64,000 bases of DNA from Nocardiopsis sp. CNT312 (GTDB lineage: Bacteria; Actinomycetota; Actinomycetes; Streptosporangiales; Streptosporangiaceae). Location: the NCBI RefSeq assembly GCF_000515115.1, contig NZ_AZXF01000019.1, positions 62,158 through 126,157 of the forward strand, in the 5' to 3' direction. Position numbers and translations under genes: made by a program. Shown here piece after piece: positions 61,769 to 64,000 of the stretch (position 1 is its first letter; every line of letters starts with the position of its first letter). Under the pieces are notes generated by a model. The model ran no database searches and had not been told where the DNA came from. It was given only the letters and a program-made list of their open reading frames with translations.

Positions 61769-62928
61769 TCGAGCTGGACGATCGTCTGCGGGTACTGAGG
61801 CTGGCCGCCCGTGAGTGGGGCGAGGAGCTGAGGGAACTCGGCACGGACCTGGACCGTGATCCACAGGACACGGGCCGTTTCGCCGATGCGGTGGCGGTCC
61901 GCTACATCTCCCGCATGATGATCCCCCCCGAGTTCCAGGACACGGCTCTGCGGGAGTCGGGCCACTCCTTCCACGGTGACCGGGCGCTGGAGCGCGTGAT
62001 CGCCGTGGAGGAGTTCGGCCGCGGCGACGCCGGGGCCTTCCTCGCCGCTCCCGGGCCCTCCCTGTCGGGAGGCATCGTCGCCCTCCTGGGTGACGAAGCG
62101 CAGCAGAAGTGGTTCTTCGAGCACTGCGCAGACGACGCCGACGAGCCCGTGTGGACGTTCTTCGGCCTCACCGAACCCGACCACGGTTCGGACGCCTCGG
62201 CCATGCGGACGGCGCTGGCCCCGGCAGCCGACGGCGGCCTGCCGGTCCTCACGGGGGAGAAGCGCTACGTCGGCAACGCGGCACGTGCCCGGCTGGGCAC
62301 GGTGTTCGCGCGGACCGGCCCCGGACCTCTGGGGATCTCCGCGGTGATGGTGGAGACGGGTGCCGCGGGGTTCCACGCCTCTCCACTGCCGACCATCGGC
62401 CTGCGCGGAGCCCAGATCTGCGCGGTGCGCCTCGACGGGGTCGCGATCCCCGAGGACCGTGTCCTGGGGCGCCACCTTCCCGCGTCCTCACGCGGTATGC
62501 ACGGGGCCACCCGGATGTTCAACCAGTTTCGTCCCGGGGTGGCCGCGCTCGCCCTCGGCATCGCCCAAGCGGCCTACGACTACCTCGAACAGCACCGGGC
62601 CGAACTGGTGCGGGGCGCTGGGGAGTCGCTGGCGGACCTGGCGGACCGGCTGTCGGGCACGCGCCAGCTGGTGTGGCGGGCCGCGATGAGCGTCGACCAC
62701 GATCCCGCCCGGGGCGCTCTGGCGTCCGCAGCGAAGGCCCGGGCCACGGAACTCGCCGAACAGGTCACGCTCCGGGCCCTGGAACTGCTCGGTCCGGGGG
62801 CGCGATTCTCCCACCCCCGCCCGGAGAAATTGGCCAGGGACGCCAGAGGAGTGGAGTTCATGGAGGGGACGACCCACATGCAGCGGCTCAACGTCGCGCA
62901 AGGAGTAGTTACTGGAAGGATCGCATGA
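61765..62928 (+). CDS. Acyl-CoA dehydrogenase homologue 3 (complete, 387 aa)
   Basis: A standard-length ACAD. FAD motif TFFGLTEPDHGSDASAMRT, substrate-loop FARTGPGPLGISAVMVET, GLRGAQICAVRLDGVAIPED and the C-terminal catalytic region GVEFMEGTTHMQRLNVAQG with the expected Glu. It should introduce an alpha,beta double bond in an acyl thioester. GTG 61765 overlaps the preceding ACAD-like partner, and its stop overlaps the MATE exporter start (ATGA). Confidence 0.88.
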   Translation: MIELDDRLRVLRLAAREWGEELRELGTDLDRDPQDTGRFADAVAVRYISRMMIPPEFQDTALRESGHSFHGDRALERVIAVEEFGRGDAGAFLAAPGPSLSGGIVALLGDEAQQKWFFEHCADDADEPVWTFFGLTEPDHGSDASAMRTALAPAADGGLPVLTGEKRYVGNAARARLGTVFARTGPGPLGISAVMVETGAAGFHASPLPTIGLRGAQICAVRLDGVAIPEDRVLGRHLPASSRGMHGATRMFNQFRPGVAALALGIAQAAYDYLEQHRAELVRGAGESLADLADRLSGTRQLVWRAAMSVDHDPARGALASAAKARATELAEQVTLRALELLGPGARFSHPRPEKLARDARGVEFMEGTTHMQRLNVAQGVVTGRIA

Positions 62929-64000
62929 AACGGGAGTGGCAGGGTGTCCTGCGCTACGCGGGGCCGATGATCCTGGCGGAAGGTATCGGTACGGCGGTCC
63001 CCGTCGTGGTGATCGCGCTCATCGGGTGGATGGGTGACGATGCGCTCTACGTGCGCTCGCTCTTCATGCCCGTCGTCTTCGCCTTCATCGCCGTCCAGAT
63101 CAGCATCGCGGTGACCACACAGGTCGCCGTGGCGCTGGGTGCCGGGCGGCGGTACGACTCGGCGGCGGCCTCGGCCTGGTGGCTCGCACGTGTGGGCTTC
63201 GCGGCGACGGCCGTGGTGAGCGCGGTCTTCGTGTTCGGCGCGCCGCTGCTGGCGGACCTGCTGTCCGTGCGGCCGGACGTCCGTGAGCAGTTCGAATGGT
63301 TCGTGCGGTGGGTGGCCCTGGCCCAGATCACGGGGATCGGCCCGGTCGTGTGCGCCGCGGTTCTGCGCGGGGCCGAGCGGCCGCGGTCGGCGGCGGCGCT
63401 GCTCCTCACGGCCGGCGGCCTGGAGGTGGTCGGGGTCGCGCTGCTGGGCCTGCCGGGCACGGTCGGCTGGGGGCTGTGGTCCGTCCCGGTCGCGATCGCC
63501 GCGTCCGGTGTGATCGTCACCGCGGCGGGATGCTGGCTGCTTTGGCGCGTCGGCTTGTGGCGCCGGGACAGCCCGGTCGGCGGGCGCAGTGAGTCCACGC
63601 TCCTGAAGCAGGTCGGAGTCCCGGTGGGTGCGGCCTACGGCGTCATCTTCGGCAGCAACTTCGCGCTCACATGGGTGGTCAGCGTCTTCGGAGCCGCCAC
63701 CATCGCGGGCTTCGCGGTGGCCTACACCCTGCAGACGATGATCATCGTGCCGGGCATGGCCATCGGGTCCGCGACCGCGATCGTGGTGAACCAGTGCCGG
63801 GGCCGGGAGGAGTTCGACCGTCTCCGCAAGGTGGTCCACGCGGGCCTGGCCATCACCGGTGTGCTATACGCGCTGATCGCCCTCGTGTGCTGGTCGGGGC
63901 GCGACTGGATCGCGCTCGCGATCGCCCAGGACCCCGGTACGGCGTCCGAGGCGGCCTCCTTCCTGGCGGTGGTCGCACCCACCTACCTGTTCCTCGGGGT
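62925..64000 (+). CDS. MATE-family efflux protein (partial, continues past the window)
   Basis: An open frame to the window end, 358 codons visible. It starts MKREWQGVLRYAGPMILAEG and has about nine hydrophobic helices in the visible part, with the internal MATE-type arrangement VAVALGAGRRYDSAAASAWW in the first half and ATAIVVNQCRGREEFDRLRK in the second. MATE proteins export cationic or amphiphilic small molecules by Na+ or H+ antiport. As part of the biosynthetic operon (ATGA overlap with ACAD 3) it is the likely product exporter or self-resistance protein. Confidence 0.85.
   Translation, partial: MKREWQGVLRYAGPMILAEGIGTAVPVVVIALIGWMGDDALYVRSLFMPVVFAFIAVQISIAVTTQVAVALGAGRRYDSAAASAWWLARVGFAATAVVSAVFVFGAPLLADLLSVRPDVREQFEWFVRWVALAQITGIGPVVCAAVLRGAERPRSAAALLLTAGGLEVVGVALLGLPGTVGWGLWSVPVAIAASGVIVTAAGCWLLWRVGLWRRDSPVGGRSESTLLKQVGVPVGAAYGVIFGSNFALTWVVSVFGAATIAGFAVAYTLQTMIIVPGMAIGSATAIVVNQCRGREEFDRLRKVVHAGLAITGVLYALIALVCWSGRDWIALAIAQDPGTASEAASFLAVVAPTYLFLG

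Overview
The window is high-GC actinomycete DNA: strong G/C bias at third codon positions, many GTG and TTG starts, frequent 4-bp stop/start overlaps, and a TAAGGTGAGACTCGCCTTA iron box of the DtxR/IdeR type. A Nocardiopsis-like genus fits but is only a guess from gene content. No rRNA, tRNA, CRISPR array, insertion sequence or phage gene was seen.

Layout. 1-3680: a small catabolic locus (Asp/Glu-racemase-like isomerase, DUF3830 protein, D-2-hydroxyacid dehydrogenase, amidase) with two ATTGT-N2-ACAAT palindromes in its divergent promoter region. 3860-6274: a convergent NarL-type response regulator and a DevS/DosT-like GAF-GAF histidine kinase. 6590-10989: two secreted low-complexity proteins, an LCP cell-wall ligase and a membrane-anchored hypothetical. 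11246-16632: a ROK regulator divergent from a zwf-edd-eda (Entner-Doudoroff) operon. 16679-17345: a 43-aa Cys-containing ORF and a frameshifted, truncated P450.

17460-42044 is largely a cobalamin region: an iron-boxed siderophore-interacting protein, then cobG-cobH-cobIJ-cobM, convergent cobL, a BchI/D-type chelatase-cobO-cobB/C fusion-cbiB operon, and a minus-strand operon btuF-btuC-btuD-cobN-cobF-cobQ-cobK. Three cobalamin riboswitches precede cobG, the chelatase gene and btuF. CobG stops before its Fe-S module, and CobB is fused to a CobC-type aminotransferase. Inserted at 30155-32277 are an AlbA_2/winged-helix regulator with a 52-bp palindrome upstream, a VOC gene with an in-frame TAG at codon 9, and an MBL-fold hydrolase behind duplicated operator-like repeats.

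42545-48710 holds accessory metabolism: an XRE regulator, an SDR, a tautomerase, a GH1 beta-glucosidase under a perfect CebR box, a membrane protein and an MBL-rhodanese protein.

49091-64000+ is the most interesting part: a tightly coupled biosynthetic operon that runs off the right edge. A LuxR-type regulator is preceded by a promoter with a second perfect CebR box. The operon encodes a fatty acyl-AMP ligase, two ~580-aa acyl-CoA dehydrogenase (ACAD) homologues, an ACP, a KAS III homologue with a Cys-His-His set, an ATP-grasp ligase and a PLP decarboxylase followed by a second ACP (a combination resembling butirosin BtrJ/BtrK/BtrI), a Cys-less KAS III-like protein, an ACAD C-terminal-domain-only protein, a complete ACAD and a MATE exporter. 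Each of three enzyme types appears as an apparently intact plus degenerate paralogue. I infer a small molecule made by joining a carrier-bound decarboxylated amino acid (possibly 4-aminobutyryl) to a FAAL-activated, dehydrogenated acyl chain, possibly under cellobiose-responsive control. I recognise no described product for this gene set.
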